Below, one piece after another: positions 1 through 9,368 of a stretch of DNA of 64,000 nucleotides. Position numbers and translations under genes: made by a program. This stretch comes from Megasphaera_A sueciensis (GTDB lineage: Bacteria > Bacillota > Negativicutes > Veillonellales > Megasphaeraceae), in the NCBI RefSeq assembly GCF_050219315.1, contig NZ_CP116939.1, positions 1,798,001-1,862,000 on the forward strand, read 5' to 3'. Numbering within the stretch: the first letter of the stretch is position 1; every line of letters begins with the position of its first letter. The notes below the pieces were generated by a model, which saw only the letters and a program-made list of their open reading frames with translations, had not been told where the DNA came from and searched no databases.

Positions 1-138
1 AAGGTAGATTTTTCTCTGCAAAATCATTACCTTATCGCCGGGATAGCCGCTGCCGTTGCCGCCTATAAAAGCAAAAACATCATGATTACACTAGCAATCG
101 GCATGGGCGTAATGATTGCGCTGCGGCTATTGAATTAG
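1..138 (+). CDS. AzlD-like branched-chain amino acid transport protein, C-terminal end (partial)
   Basis: The reading frame is open from the first base to a TAG at 136-138 and encodes the last 45 residues of a membrane protein. Two hydrophobic stretches are separated by a short basic loop (AAYKSKN), and the end ...MIALRLLN resembles the C-terminus of AzlD, the small partner of the AzlC branched-chain amino acid exporter. The start and any azlC partner lie outside the window. With so little sequence the family call is moderate, but the coding frame itself is clear. Confidence 0.55.
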   Translation, partial: KVDFSLQNHYLIAGIAAAVAAYKSKNIMITLAIGMGVMIALRLLN

Positions 139-211
139 AAAAAACAAACGTCCACATACACTCCAGCTATAGGAGAAGCCTTTCGTCATCTGTCAAAAAA
201 CATATTTTCAA

Positions 212-868
212 ATGCCAAATTACCATATTCACATGACAACAATACCTCTCAGCAAATATAATAATTACATCTTTGTTTTAGGGGAAGATTCTAGTATAAC
301 CAACACAATAGTCAGTCATAATCTGGAAAAAATGCTGCAAGATATGATGAAATACGTTGTTTTTAGAAGTACCTATCGAACAAGATTCCATACTGGATCA
401 AAAAAATGTGATTTGGGAATTGTCGATTGTATTTTCATACTTCATTACTATCAAATAATACTATGTAATCGGATCAATCGTGCCAGTACAACGCCAATAC
501 TCATGCGTCATGACCCACTAACAGCAGCTGCAAAAATATTTACAATCGGCATATCGAAAACCAATTATATCTATATGACAATAAGCAGCGGTGCCGGTCA
601 TGATGCGCAGCCCATTTCACATAAAGTACCAACCGCCATGCTTTTTATCCCCAGCAGGAACGGGAAAAGTCATTGCCCGGAAGAATATACTGCCGTGGAA
701 AGTTTAGTCAAAGCAGTCCACGTCCTGCAAAAAACTATTAATACTAAACAAGAAAGCACGATGCTAACATCCATTTCCAATTTTATTTCGGATTCCAGCA
801 AAGGATATTCACCTATAAGAAACCGTTTTATTTCACTATATACCTTAATTAACGCAGTTCCAAATTAA
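212..868 (+). pseudogene. Remnant of an M20-family amidase/N-carbamoyl amino acid hydrolase
   Basis: The frame is open for 218 codons, but only the segment around residues 125-165 looks like a real enzyme. SSGAGHDAQ, followed by a PSRNGKSHCPEEYT stretch, is the metal-ligand and substrate-binding C-terminal signature of HyuC/AllC-type M20 amidases. The preceding ~120 residues do not resemble the catalytic or lid domain, and a full enzyme would be about 400 residues. There is no good ribosome binding site at the ATG. I read it as the decayed 3' end of a hydrolase gene whose open frame is partly fortuitous. Confidence 0.6.
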
Positions 869-872
869 CAAA

Positions 873-917
873 AAAGCAGCCATCATCAACAAATATCCGT
901 TATGATAGCTGTTTTTA
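873..917. terminator. Bidirectional hairpin between the M20 relic and the PRiA4b gene
   Basis: An imperfect stem pairs GCAGCCATCAT with ATGATAGCTGT across a ~20-base loop. It has an A-run on the left and a T-run on the right, so it can terminate both converging transcripts. Confidence 0.6.
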
Positions 918-974
918 TTGTTCTATTTTATATTCATTACCAGTAATTAATCTTCTTGAAAATTTCTAAAAAAT

Positions 975-2702
975 TTATTTACCATGTTTCCAGTCATTAA
1001 CATAAATAATATTAGATGGATGAGGACTGGAATTTTTATCATTCATATGATAGTTTGATAATTCCACAGGCATAAATCCACGATTTACCAGTTTTCGTGT
1101 ATGATTGGAAAGATCCACAAGTGCCCGTGTTAATACTTCTAATCCTGTATCATCCGTTAGTATGATACCTTCTTCCTCCAAGAAATCCAACATCGTCTTA
1201 AGAGAGTCATCATATAGGGACATCGTGTAAATATGACTAACTAAATCCAGTAAACCATCCTCTGGGTAATGAAACACTTGTAAGAAACAATGCTCCAAAT
1301 TACGTATGTAAGGTGAATCAGGGATGTACGAACAGCTTAAATCTTCAATCTCTTTAATGGACGGAATATAAAAAGGTTTGTCGTCTTGCGCATTCAACAA
1401 TACGTCATCGTCTATACCAGCCATAATTGTATAAATAGTAGTACCCTCCAACACAAAAGGGAAAATATCTTGCGGAATCTTCTTTATTTCTTCGATCAGC
1501 GCGTTACTAGTCGTCCGATACTTTTTATGTTGATTAAATAACGTCATCAAAATTCGTATCGGCACAATACCATATAATACTGTTGCAACTTTCATACAAT
1601 CCAATAACCAGCAGCACCGTATTCTCCGCTGTACAAAAGTCTGCGTATACATCTGGTTAAGTCGATTGGTAATCTCTACAGGTATTGCAATTCCCCATCC
1701 ATCAGCATAAGCGGCATATGCTCCTGCATATAATACGGGAAAATCGTCTTCCTTCATATTCACAAACAGTGTCTTCTTAACAGCTGCTTTTTGCACATTC
1801 CTTACCTCGTCATCCTTCATACATAATAAATATGTTTCTATGACCTTTGGATTCATCATGACTTTGATAATTTTCTGTACTATACCCTCTTTTGTATCAT
1901 GAGATTTTATAATAATTTTTTTGTCATCAGCAATACACTTCAAACTTTCCTTATCATATTGCCGCAAATTTTCTTCTAACGTATTTTGTCCTCGTAATGT
2001 TTCTGTCCATGATTCTTTTTCCAAAAACTTTACTAATTGATCAAGTGTTTTTGATGCACATCTTGGTTGATGACTTCTTTTTTTATGACTTATCTTAGAA
2101 AAAAGTCCCAACGTTCCATTATCAAAATCCCTATATATAGACTGCTCATCCCGCTTTTCTACTTTCTCGGGCCTTAGGAAGCAAGTTTCTTCTAGTTCTT
2201 CATTTACATCGTCCATATTATAATCTATCGTATTATCTTCCAATTGTTCTTCTGTATTGTTAGATTGCAATACTGTATAATATCCATCAATACCTCCACA
2301 ATCTTCCGGTGGACAGTTTCCTTTATATTTCAATACGCAAGGATACGGCTTATCATAATCAATCACTACTTTTTCTAACGTGATACGATGCTCCCACTGA
2401 TCACCAAAATCATAGGTATACGTAAACCATTCTTCCCCTTCTATAAAATCGCGAAGGTATGTGTCTTGTGACTGAAATTGTTGATATCCCCCCCAAATAA
2501 AGTCGGCATCCTCCTTCTCTTCGGAAATAGATATGCGTTGTTTACGAAATTCATAATCAGATAAATGGCTTCCACTCCACCCCATTATCATATTTAATAC
2601 AACAGATAATTGAGAAAACGTAAAGTTAGAAGGAATAACACATCTGCGCCAAATAGGTGGATGCGAATTCTTGATTTCAATTTTTACTTGGTATGCTTTC
2701 AT
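975..2702 (-). CDS. PRiA4b ORF-3 family protein (IS1096 TnpR-like fold)
   Basis: The 575-residue product begins with a clear PRiA4_ORF3 domain (about residues 1-180). The signature includes HPPIWRR near the start, MGWSGSHLSDYEF near residue 45 and a YTYDFGDQWEHRI block near residue 95. Residues 200-575 are helical and charged, and I do not recognise them. The family occurs on plasmids, as IS passengers and in chromosomes; its biochemical role is not established. The start is supported by an AAAGGGG Shine-Dalgarno 7-8 bases upstream. It stands alone, with no transposase of its own next to it, flanked by a gene relic and a long palindrome-bearing intergenic region. Confidence 0.75.
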   Translation of the reverse strand: MKAYQVKIEIKNSHPPIWRRCVIPSNFTFSQLSVVLNMIMGWSGSHLSDYEFRKQRISISEEKEDADFIWGGYQQFQSQDTYLRDFIEGEEWFTYTYDFGDQWEHRITLEKVVIDYDKPYPCVLKYKGNCPPEDCGGIDGYYTVLQSNNTEEQLEDNTIDYNMDDVNEELEETCFLRPEKVEKRDEQSIYRDFDNGTLGLFSKISHKKRSHQPRCASKTLDQLVKFLEKESWTETLRGQNTLEENLRQYDKESLKCIADDKKIIIKSHDTKEGIVQKIIKVMMNPKVIETYLLCMKDDEVRNVQKAAVKKTLFVNMKEDDFPVLYAGAYAAYADGWGIAIPVEITNRLNQMYTQTFVQRRIRCCWLLDCMKVATVLYGIVPIRILMTLFNQHKKYRTTSNALIEEIKKIPQDIFPFVLEGTTIYTIMAGIDDDVLLNAQDDKPFYIPSIKEIEDLSCSYIPDSPYIRNLEHCFLQVFHYPEDGLLDLVSHIYTMSLYDDSLKTMLDFLEEEGIILTDDTGLEVLTRALVDLSNHTRKLVNRGFMPVELSNYHMNDKNSSPHPSNIIYVNDWKHGK

Positions 2703-2809
2703 ATAGATCCCCTTTCTTTAGTGTAAACTAATAATTTTATTGTTATATCATATTATGAAACAAATTGCTATTATACAAAAAGCATCTATCAAGAATATAG
2801 TCATCAAAC

Positions 2810-2878
2810 ATCCGTTTATTCCAATATGCATTGCTGGAATAAACGGATATGATTGGACACATAAGTTTCCAATCATAT
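2810..2878. repeat. Two back-to-back perfect palindromes
   Basis: The first stem is ATCCGTTTATTCCA at 2810-2823, mirrored at 2835-2848. The second is ATATGATTGGA at 2847-2857, mirrored at 2868-2878. The second carries TTGGACACATAAGTTTCC, which is almost the arm of the palindrome at 5203-5247. The short open frame across them (2740-2928) is explained by the palindromes and is not called as a gene. Confidence 0.8.
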
Positions 2879-2928
2879 TAAAAATATCTTTACTAATTCA
2901 TTTCGAGAATGTGGAAATTTTTGTGTAG

Positions 2929-3617
2929 CGTACCACCATCAGAATAGTCATTGCCCCTATACAATGATGCTCATTGTTGTTAAATACAATAATTTTATCA
3001 AATCAGTATCCAAAACAAACATACTTTTTGTTTTGGATACTTTTCACAATTGATGGTTGAAATTTTTAATCACATGGGTTATATAAATTAATTTACGTAT
3101 CAATGCATTTTGACAAAACCGTGGACATCATTCATGTCTTTAACACCATTTTCATTACTTACCATAAGGAAATATCTCTTATTCTAATTTTATTTTACCT
3201 AATATCAGATCAAAGGTTTACATAATTATTTCAGCACTACCTTCACTTCCCAATTACTGGCACAATAATTGCATATATTTAGTTAATCATTATAATATCG
3301 GAAATAACGTCAAACAGCCTACCGATCCGTATAATTGAGATTGGACTCATACATACAAAGATTCTCCACTTATATTACCATCAAATCTTTTATATTTTCA
3401 CCAAATATAAAAATATCCAGTGTATTATTCAGACTCTTTTATATACCTGCTTATCTTTATTATTGTTAGCATACTTGCATATACTCTTATCATACCTATA
3501 ATTATTCATTCTTTTCATTAATTGTACTACTTTTTTTAAATGCTTACTCTGTTTATTTAATCTAATTCAATGCTTTCATCAAAAAAAAACACAAATCCTA
3601 TGAGGAGGTAATATATC
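2929..3617. other. 689-bp non-coding leader region of the sigma-54 activator gene
   Basis: AT-rich and without a credible gene. It holds a hairpin at 3005-3041 (AGTATCCAAAACAAA and its complement, followed by TTTT on the + strand) and a consensus sigma-54 promoter at 3258-3273. The rest, 3280-3600, would be an unusually long untranslated leader if that promoter is used. A GAGGAGGT ribosome binding site ends the region. Confidence 0.6.
3258..3273 (+). promoter_or_regulatory. Sigma-54 (-24/-12) promoter, full consensus
   Basis: The sequence TGGCAC-aataa-TTGCA matches the -24/-12 consensus TGGCAC-N5-TTGCA at every conserved base. It points toward the activator gene 345 bp downstream and suggests that the activator is itself sigma-54 dependent. 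Confidence 0.75.
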
Positions 3618-5180
3618 ATGGAAACAATATGCTTTAAACTCCCTAATGTAGATCGAATCGGGTTAGCACAAGACATATCAAAAATATTGGCGTTTCATCA
3701 TATTAATATTGTATCTATGGAAGCTCAATTTAATTCATTATATATAGAAATCGAACAATTACCCGCTGATAAAATGAAATTAGTACTCAATAAACTGAAA
3801 AACATTCCCGGTATCATTGCTGTACAAAAAGTACATTACATGCCTCGCCAACAACTAACTCAACAGCTACATGCTATTCTTTCTTCTATAAGTGATGGTA
3901 TTATAGCTATTGATAGCAATCAACGTATTACACAATATAATCCGGTAGCTGAAAAAATCGTTCGCTCGCCATATCACACGGTTATTGGGCATCAATTCAC
4001 AGAGATATTTCCTGCCGACCTTCCGTTATTGGAAACCTTAAAACAGGGAACAACATATGATAACAGGGAAATAATTCTAAAACAAACAAGCAGTCATTAT
4101 TTAACAAGCGGGCGGCCTATTGTAGATACTGAAGGAAACATAAACGGTGCCGTGGCGCTTCTTAAGGATATCGGCGAAGTCCGCAAATTAGTTGCTTCCT
4201 TTACTAGCAGCAAACCACATGTTTTTCATGATATCGTATATCAAAGCAACGCAATTCAGCAGGTTGTGGATACTATCAATACAATTGCCGCCGGTACCTC
4301 TACCGTATTTATCCAAGGAGAAACAGGAACTGGGAAAGAACTTGTTGCACGGGCAATCCACATGTCTTCCTCGCGAGCACAAGAAAAATTTGTGCCCATT
4401 AATTGTGCTGCTATCCCGGAATCACTGCTAGAAAGCGAATTGTTCGGATACGCCAAAGGTGCTTTTACAGGTGCCGACAAAAATGGCAAACCTGGATTAT
4501 TTGAATTTACTGATGGCGGCACACTTTTTTTAGACGAAATCAGTGAAATGCCTATGGCATTACAAGCCAAACTACTACGGGTACTGCAAGAACGGACAGT
4601 TAGACGAATCGGAAGTTTAGAAGAACATCCTATTGATGTCAGAATCATTGCCGCTACGAACCAGAATATAAAAAAAATGATTGATACCGGCAAGTTTCGA
4701 GAGGATCTATATTACCGTTTAAATGTTATCCCGCTATACGTTCCGCCTTTGCGAGAACGTCGTGCAGACATCTCACTGCTAACACAGAATTTTTTACAGC
4801 ATTTTTCTATTAGATTGCAAAAAAGCGTATGTACGATCAGTGAAACCGCTATGTCAAAATTAATGCAATATGACTGGCCGGGTAATGTCCGGGAACTGGA
4901 AAACGTCATGGAAAGAGCTGTAAATTTAGTTACCGGTACCATCATTTTGCAAGAACACATTGTCTTTGACTCCGATTTTAAACGTGATACTTCACAACTT
5001 TTTGCACAACGCGCTCATTCTACAATGTCAGAAGCTATATCTCATTTAGAATATGATATATTAGTCCATGCAATGAAACACTACCATAGTTCCCGCAGTC
5101 TGGGACATGCGTTAGGAATGTCTCATACAGCCATTATAAAGAAAATGCACAAATATAACTTAAAGTTCTCAAAAAAATGA
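3618..5180 (+). CDS. Sigma-54-dependent transcriptional activator with ACT, PAS, AAA+ and Fis-type HTH domains
   Basis: The 520-residue protein has a TyrR-like order. An N-terminal ACT domain (about residues 1-75, possible amino-acid sensing) is followed by a PAS domain (about 80-190) and a sigma-54-interacting AAA+ domain (about 205-435). The AAA+ domain shows Walker A GETGTGKE near residue 235, the sigma-54 contact motif GAFTGA in YAKGAFTGA, and Walker B GGTLFLDEIS. A C-terminal Fis-type HTH ends the protein. The start has GAGGAGGT eight bases upstream. It lies just before ald, alr and an amino acid permease, and ald has a sigma-54-like promoter, so it is probably the activator of this alanine cluster; the ligand is inferred, not shown. 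Confidence 0.9.
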   Translation: METICFKLPNVDRIGLAQDISKILAFHHINIVSMEAQFNSLYIEIEQLPADKMKLVLNKLKNIPGIIAVQKVHYMPRQQLTQQLHAILSSISDGIIAIDSNQRITQYNPVAEKIVRSPYHTVIGHQFTEIFPADLPLLETLKQGTTYDNREIILKQTSSHYLTSGRPIVDTEGNINGAVALLKDIGEVRKLVASFTSSKPHVFHDIVYQSNAIQQVVDTINTIAAGTSTVFIQGETGTGKELVARAIHMSSSRAQEKFVPINCAAIPESLLESELFGYAKGAFTGADKNGKPGLFEFTDGGTLFLDEISEMPMALQAKLLRVLQERTVRRIGSLEEHPIDVRIIAATNQNIKKMIDTGKFREDLYYRLNVIPLYVPPLRERRADISLLTQNFLQHFSIRLQKSVCTISETAMSKLMQYDWPGNVRELENVMERAVNLVTGTIILQEHIVFDSDFKRDTSQLFAQRAHSTMSEAISHLEYDILVHAMKHYHSSRSLGHALGMSHTAIIKKMHKYNLKFSKK

Positions 5181-5202
5181 TTTAGTGGAATGATTAGATA
5201 CC

Positions 5203-5247
5203 ATTGGACATAAAAGTTTCCATCTATTGGAAACTTTTATGTCCAAT
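5203..5247. repeat. Perfect 19-bp palindrome upstream of ald
   Basis: ATTGGACATAAAAGTTTCC (5203-5221) is repeated exactly inverted at 5229-5247 around a 7-base loop. It could terminate the activator transcript, but no U-tract follows. Its centre lies about 60-70 bp upstream of the sigma-54-like promoter, which suits an activator binding site. A related half occurs at 2853-2870. Confidence 0.7.
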
Positions 5248-5284
5248 CTATATTGTAAAACCTGTAATTATGGGCTTTCTTATT

Positions 5285-5300
5285 TGGCATAATTATTTCA
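5285..5300 (+). promoter_or_regulatory. Probable sigma-54 promoter of ald
   Basis: The sequence TGGCAT-aatta-TTTCA keeps the invariant GG and the correct N5 spacing, with two departures from consensus. It lies 65 bp before the ald start codon and just after the 19-bp palindrome. Confidence 0.55.
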
Positions 5301-5364
5301 TATATTTATACAGGTGGAACGGTATGTATTCACTGAACTTTATTATATTATTGGAGGGATTCAT

Positions 5365-6477
5365 ATGATCGTAGGTACAGTAAAAGAAATTAAAGACAAC
5401 GAATTTCGAATTGGATTAACTCCCGCAGGATGCCATGCACTAAAAGCTGCAGGACATACTGTATTAGTTGAAAAAGGTGCTGGAGAAGGCAGCGGTTTTT
5501 CAGATGCCATTTACAAAGAAGCCGGCGCAAAACTTCTTTCTAAACGCGAAGTATTTGATCAGTCCGACATGATTGTCAAAGTAAAAGAACCGCTACCACC
5601 GGAATATGACATGTTCCATTCAGGCCAAATACTCTTTACCTATTTACACCTTGCTCCCGAACCGGCATTAACAAAAGCGTTATTAGATCACCAGGTTGTA
5701 GGTATCGCCTATGAAACGATTCGTGATAAAAGCAACACGCTACCGTTACTCTCCCCAATGAGCCGTGTAGCTGGTAGAATGGCTGTACAACTAGGTGCCC
5801 AATATCTAGAAAAACAATACGGTGGCAAAGGTATTGTCCTAGGCGGAGTTCCTGGTACGGAAGCGGGTCAAGTAGTCATTATTGGTGGTGGCACAGTAGG
5901 AACAAATGCAGCCAAAATGGCGGTTGGTTTGGGTGCCAGAGTTGCTGTTCTTGATATGAATCCAGAACGGTTAGCCTATTTAGATGATATGTTTGGCGGT
6001 AGAATAGAAACTGTTGTATCTAACTCCTACATCACGGCACAATGGGTAAAAAAAGCAGACCTACTCGTCAGCTGCATATTAATTCCGGGTGCTATGACCC
6101 CTAAAGTTGTTACAGAAGCTATGGTAAAAACAATGGAACCTGGTTCTGTAATTGTAGACGTAGCTATTGACCAGGGCGGTGGTGTAGAAACCTGTGATAA
6201 AATCACAACACATACCGATCCTATTTATGTTAAACACGGCGTCATTCATTATGCCGTAGCCAATATCCCCGGTGCCGTCCCCCGTACATCAACTATCGCC
6301 CTGACAAATTCCACATTGCCATATGCATTGAGCATTGCGAATAAAGGCTGGAAAAAAGCATTACAGGATGATGCGGGATTAGCAAAAGGTCTTAATACTG
6401 TTGCAGGAAAAGTAACGTTCAAAGCTGTATCCGATGCACTCGGTCTGGCTTATACACCAGTAGAACAAATACTGTAA
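5365..6477 (+). CDS. ald: Alanine dehydrogenase
   Basis: Catalyses NAD-dependent oxidative deamination of L-alanine to pyruvate and ammonia (reversible). The 370-residue protein starts MIVGTVKEIKDNEFRIGLTP, typical of the family. It carries the substrate region with EKGAGEGSGF near residue 50, a Rossmann motif (VVIIGGGTVGTNAAKMAVG) near 170, and a conserved C-terminal half with NIPGAVPRTST near 300. The ATG at 5365 is chosen over an upstream in-frame ATG because TTGGAGGGA lies just before it and the family normally starts here. It is downstream of the sigma-54 activator and followed by a strong terminator, so it may form its own transcript. Confidence 0.95.
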   Translation: MIVGTVKEIKDNEFRIGLTPAGCHALKAAGHTVLVEKGAGEGSGFSDAIYKEAGAKLLSKREVFDQSDMIVKVKEPLPPEYDMFHSGQILFTYLHLAPEPALTKALLDHQVVGIAYETIRDKSNTLPLLSPMSRVAGRMAVQLGAQYLEKQYGGKGIVLGGVPGTEAGQVVIIGGGTVGTNAAKMAVGLGARVAVLDMNPERLAYLDDMFGGRIETVVSNSYITAQWVKKADLLVSCILIPGAMTPKVVTEAMVKTMEPGSVIVDVAIDQGGGVETCDKITTHTDPIYVKHGVIHYAVANIPGAVPRTSTIALTNSTLPYALSIANKGWKKALQDDAGLAKGLNTVAGKVTFKAVSDALGLAYTPVEQIL

Positions 6478-6497
6478 TACAATTGTCGCAGGTGCTG

Positions 6498-6545
6498 AAA
6501 AGCTGAAAACAAAAGATACCAGTGAATCATGTTTTCAGCTTTTTT
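6498..6545 (+). terminator. Terminator after ald
   Basis: The AAAAGCTGAAAAC stem pairs with GTTTTCAGCTTTTTT, ending in six T. It separates ald from alr, or attenuates readthrough between them. Confidence 0.8.
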
Positions 6546-6603
6546 GGCAATCTTCAACGACATAGACTATTCCAACTGGTTTTATGATTGATGGAGGTAA
6601 ATT

Positions 6604-7779
6604 ATGCTGGATATGAGAAAAAGGCGGCCTATGTGGGCCGAAATTGATTTAAACGCTTTAGACAGTAATATGCGGGAAATACGTCGTATCGTCTCCTCCG
6701 ACACATTAGTAACCGCCGTGGTAAAAGCAGATGCTTACGGTACCGGTGCTGCTGTTGTTTCAAAAGAACTGCTGGATAACGGAGCTGACAGGTTAGCAGT
6801 AGCTGTGCTTGATGAAGCCGTAGAATTACGGCAATCCGGCATTACAGCTAAAATACTGGTTCTCGGCCCTACGTCCGGTTCCCGAGCCGAGGAACTAATC
6901 AATTTCGGAATTGATGCTCCTATTTTCCACTATGAAGACGCTGTAGCATTTTCTGATGAAGCAGTACGGCAAAACAAACCAGTCAGTCTTCACATCGCAA
7001 TCGACAGCGGCATGGGACGCATTGGATATAAACCTACAGAAGAAAGCATCCAAGAAATAATAAAAATCAGTAAATTACCTAATATTATTTTGGAAGGCAT
7101 ATTTACACATTTTGCATCTGCTGATACAAAAGACAAATCATTTACAAGAAAACAATATAAAAAATTTAAAAGTGTGTGTAACCGTCTCCAAGAAGAACAA
7201 GTATCCATCCGAATCCGACACTGCTGTAACAGTGCCGCCATATTGGACTTACCGGAATATCATGACCAAATGGTACGTGCCGGCATCATTATGTATGGAC
7301 TAGCTCCCTCATCAGAAGTGGATATTACCCGGTTTAATCTAAAGAAAGTGATATCGTTAAAATGCCGTATTGATCATATAAAAACCATTGAAAAAGGGGA
7401 CAGTGTAAGCTACGGGAGAAAATTTATCGCGGCCGGGCCAACACGTATCGCCTCTCTTCCGATTGGGTATGCCGACGGATATACACGAATGTTATCTAAT
7501 AAAACCGATGTTTTAGTACACGGAAAACGGGCAAAACAAGTCGGTTCTATTTGTATGGATCAGTGCATGATCGATGTAACAAATATTCCCAATGTCAAAA
7601 TAGGTGATGAAGTAGTATTATTTGGAAAGCAAGAAGGTGCAGAACTACCCGTGGAAGAACTGGCAAATACAGTAGGTACCATCAATTATGAAATTATTTG
7701 CATGCTTGCCAGGCGAGTACCTCGTGTATATATGCGCAACGGAACGATAACAACATGCCGTGAATATTTAAAGGATTAA
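6604..7779 (+). CDS. alr: Alanine racemase
   Basis: PLP enzyme interconverting L- and D-alanine, 391 residues, normal for the family. It shows the PLP lysine motif (VVKADAYGTG near residue 40), the barrel sequence HIAIDSGMGRIGYKP near 135, the catalytic tyrosine region (DSVSYGRKF near 270) and a C-terminal beta domain with SICMDQCMIDVT. A GGAGG seven bases upstream supports the ATG. Placed between ald and a CycA/AAT-type permease, it would let D-alanine feed into alanine dehydrogenase. It could also serve cell-wall D-alanine supply; no second racemase is visible in this window. Confidence 0.93.
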   Translation: MLDMRKRRPMWAEIDLNALDSNMREIRRIVSSDTLVTAVVKADAYGTGAAVVSKELLDNGADRLAVAVLDEAVELRQSGITAKILVLGPTSGSRAEELINFGIDAPIFHYEDAVAFSDEAVRQNKPVSLHIAIDSGMGRIGYKPTEESIQEIIKISKLPNIILEGIFTHFASADTKDKSFTRKQYKKFKSVCNRLQEEQVSIRIRHCCNSAAILDLPEYHDQMVRAGIIMYGLAPSSEVDITRFNLKKVISLKCRIDHIKTIEKGDSVSYGRKFIAAGPTRIASLPIGYADGYTRMLSNKTDVLVHGKRAKQVGSICMDQCMIDVTNIPNVKIGDEVVLFGKQEGAELPVEELANTVGTINYEIICMLARRVPRVYMRNGTITTCREYLKD

Positions 7780-7952
7780 ATATATACTATTTGTATAGTA
7801 TCTTGTCGGGTTACTATGTATGTCAAAATCACACAAATTCAAACAAAATCACAATTTCCATCTTGATAAATAACAAAAGGGGAAAACGTATCGGTCAAGA
7901 CAATATATTGAAATTTTTCGATATAATTTTATACATAAGGAGTTGAACAAAC

Positions 7953-9359
7953 ATGGATCAAAATAGTCAGCCCAAAGTGGATGCAATGCATGAAGATCTG
8001 CACCGAGGTCTTCAAGAACGGCATATTCAATTAATTGCTTTAGGGGGTGCTATTGGCGTTGGTTTGTTTTTAGGATCTGCCTCGAGTATTGAAAAGGCAG
8101 GACCAGCTGTTACACTAGCGTATCTGATTGGCGGTATTGCAATTTTTTTCGTTATGCGTGCCATGGGAGAGTTAACTCTCGAATATCCTGTATCCGGATC
8201 GTTTAGCGCTCATGCATCTAAATTTTTAAGCCCTTTAATGGGTTACATCACCGGCTGGAATTACTGGTACGTATGGATTGTTACCTGTATGGCTGAAGTC
8301 ACAGCCGTCGGAATTTATATTCATTTCTGGTTGCCAGATATGCCGCAATGGATATCTGCCCTAGCTGCATTAGCTATTATGACATGTGTAAATATGATTG
8401 CTGTAGAAGCATACGGAGAATTTGAATTTTGGTTTGCTTTGATAAAAGTTGTAACAATTATTTTTCTGATTGTTATTGGTTGTGCTATGATTTTCTTTGG
8501 ATTCAGCAACGGCGGAGTCGCTATCGGCATCAGCAATCTTTTTTCTCATGGAGGGTTTATGCCATACGGCTTTACCGGAGTTTTTGACACCTTGCTGATG
8601 ATCATGTTTGCCTACGTCGGCATAGAAGTCATAGGAATCACTGCCGGAGAAGCTCAAAATCCGGAACATACGTTACCTTCAGCTATTAATAAAGTAATCT
8701 ATCGAATTTTATTATTTTATATTTGTGCTTTACTCGTTATTATGTCCATTTATCCCTGGGACCAAATTGGACATGCAGGAAGTCCTTTCGTTTTAGTTTT
8801 TGAAAAAGTGGGCATCAGTGGTGCTGCAAATATTATCAACTTTGTTGTCGTTACTGCCGCACTGTCATCCTGTAACTCCGGTATTTATAGCACAGGCCGC
8901 ATGCTGTATAATTTATCCTTGCAGGGGAAAGCGCCTAAATGTTTCGGAAAAGTCAATAAACGCAAAGTACCTGCACGAGCCATTCAAATATCTGTACTTT
9001 TTATGCTTATCGGAGTAGCTTTAAACTATTTTGTACCTGCCTCTGTATTTGAAATCATTACCAGCGTCAGCGCATTCGCAGGAATACTAACATGGGGAAT
9101 TATTATTGTATGCCAAATGAATTTCCGTAAACAATTATCTCCGGAACAAGTCAAAAATTTAAAATTTAAAATGCCCTTTTATCCCTATGCAAATTGGTGC
9201 GTCTTAGCTTTCTTTGGCGTTGTTCTTTTCTCAGCATTTTTTAATTCAAATACACGTATTGGAATTATCTCTACTGTAATATGGATAGGTGTACTTCTTG
9301 GAATATATTATGCAATGGGTATGAATAAAAAAGAACGTAAAAACAGCTTGGAGGAATAA
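7953..9359 (+). CDS. AAT-family amino acid permease (D-alanine/D-serine/glycine type likely)
   Basis: A 468-residue APC-superfamily transporter with about 12 hydrophobic segments. The N-terminus (RGLQERHIQLIALGGAIG) and the following GVGLFLGSASSI are the hallmark of the amino acid transporter (AAT) family, which includes CycA, AroP and ProY. The AAGGAG Shine-Dalgarno is well placed. The 170-bp gap after alr contains a small perfect palindrome (ATACTAT/ATAGTAT, 7784-7801). The substrate is inferred from the neighbouring alr and ald: alanine, D-alanine or another small amino acid. The final codons carry the GGAGG used by the next gene. Confidence 0.88.
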   Translation: MDQNSQPKVDAMHEDLHRGLQERHIQLIALGGAIGVGLFLGSASSIEKAGPAVTLAYLIGGIAIFFVMRAMGELTLEYPVSGSFSAHASKFLSPLMGYITGWNYWYVWIVTCMAEVTAVGIYIHFWLPDMPQWISALAALAIMTCVNMIAVEAYGEFEFWFALIKVVTIIFLIVIGCAMIFFGFSNGGVAIGISNLFSHGGFMPYGFTGVFDTLLMIMFAYVGIEVIGITAGEAQNPEHTLPSAINKVIYRILLFYICALLVIMSIYPWDQIGHAGSPFVLVFEKVGISGAANIINFVVVTAALSSCNSGIYSTGRMLYNLSLQGKAPKCFGKVNKRKVPARAIQISVLFMLIGVALNYFVPASVFEIITSVSAFAGILTWGIIIVCQMNFRKQLSPEQVKNLKFKMPFYPYANWCVLAFFGVVLFSAFFNSNTRIGIISTVIWIGVLLGIYYAMGMNKKERKNSLEE

Positions 9360-9368
9360 CGATATATC

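Noticed and set aside
2740..2928. 62-codon open frame on the + strand
   Set aside because: It is made up of the two palindromes at 2810-2878 and has no good ribosome binding site.
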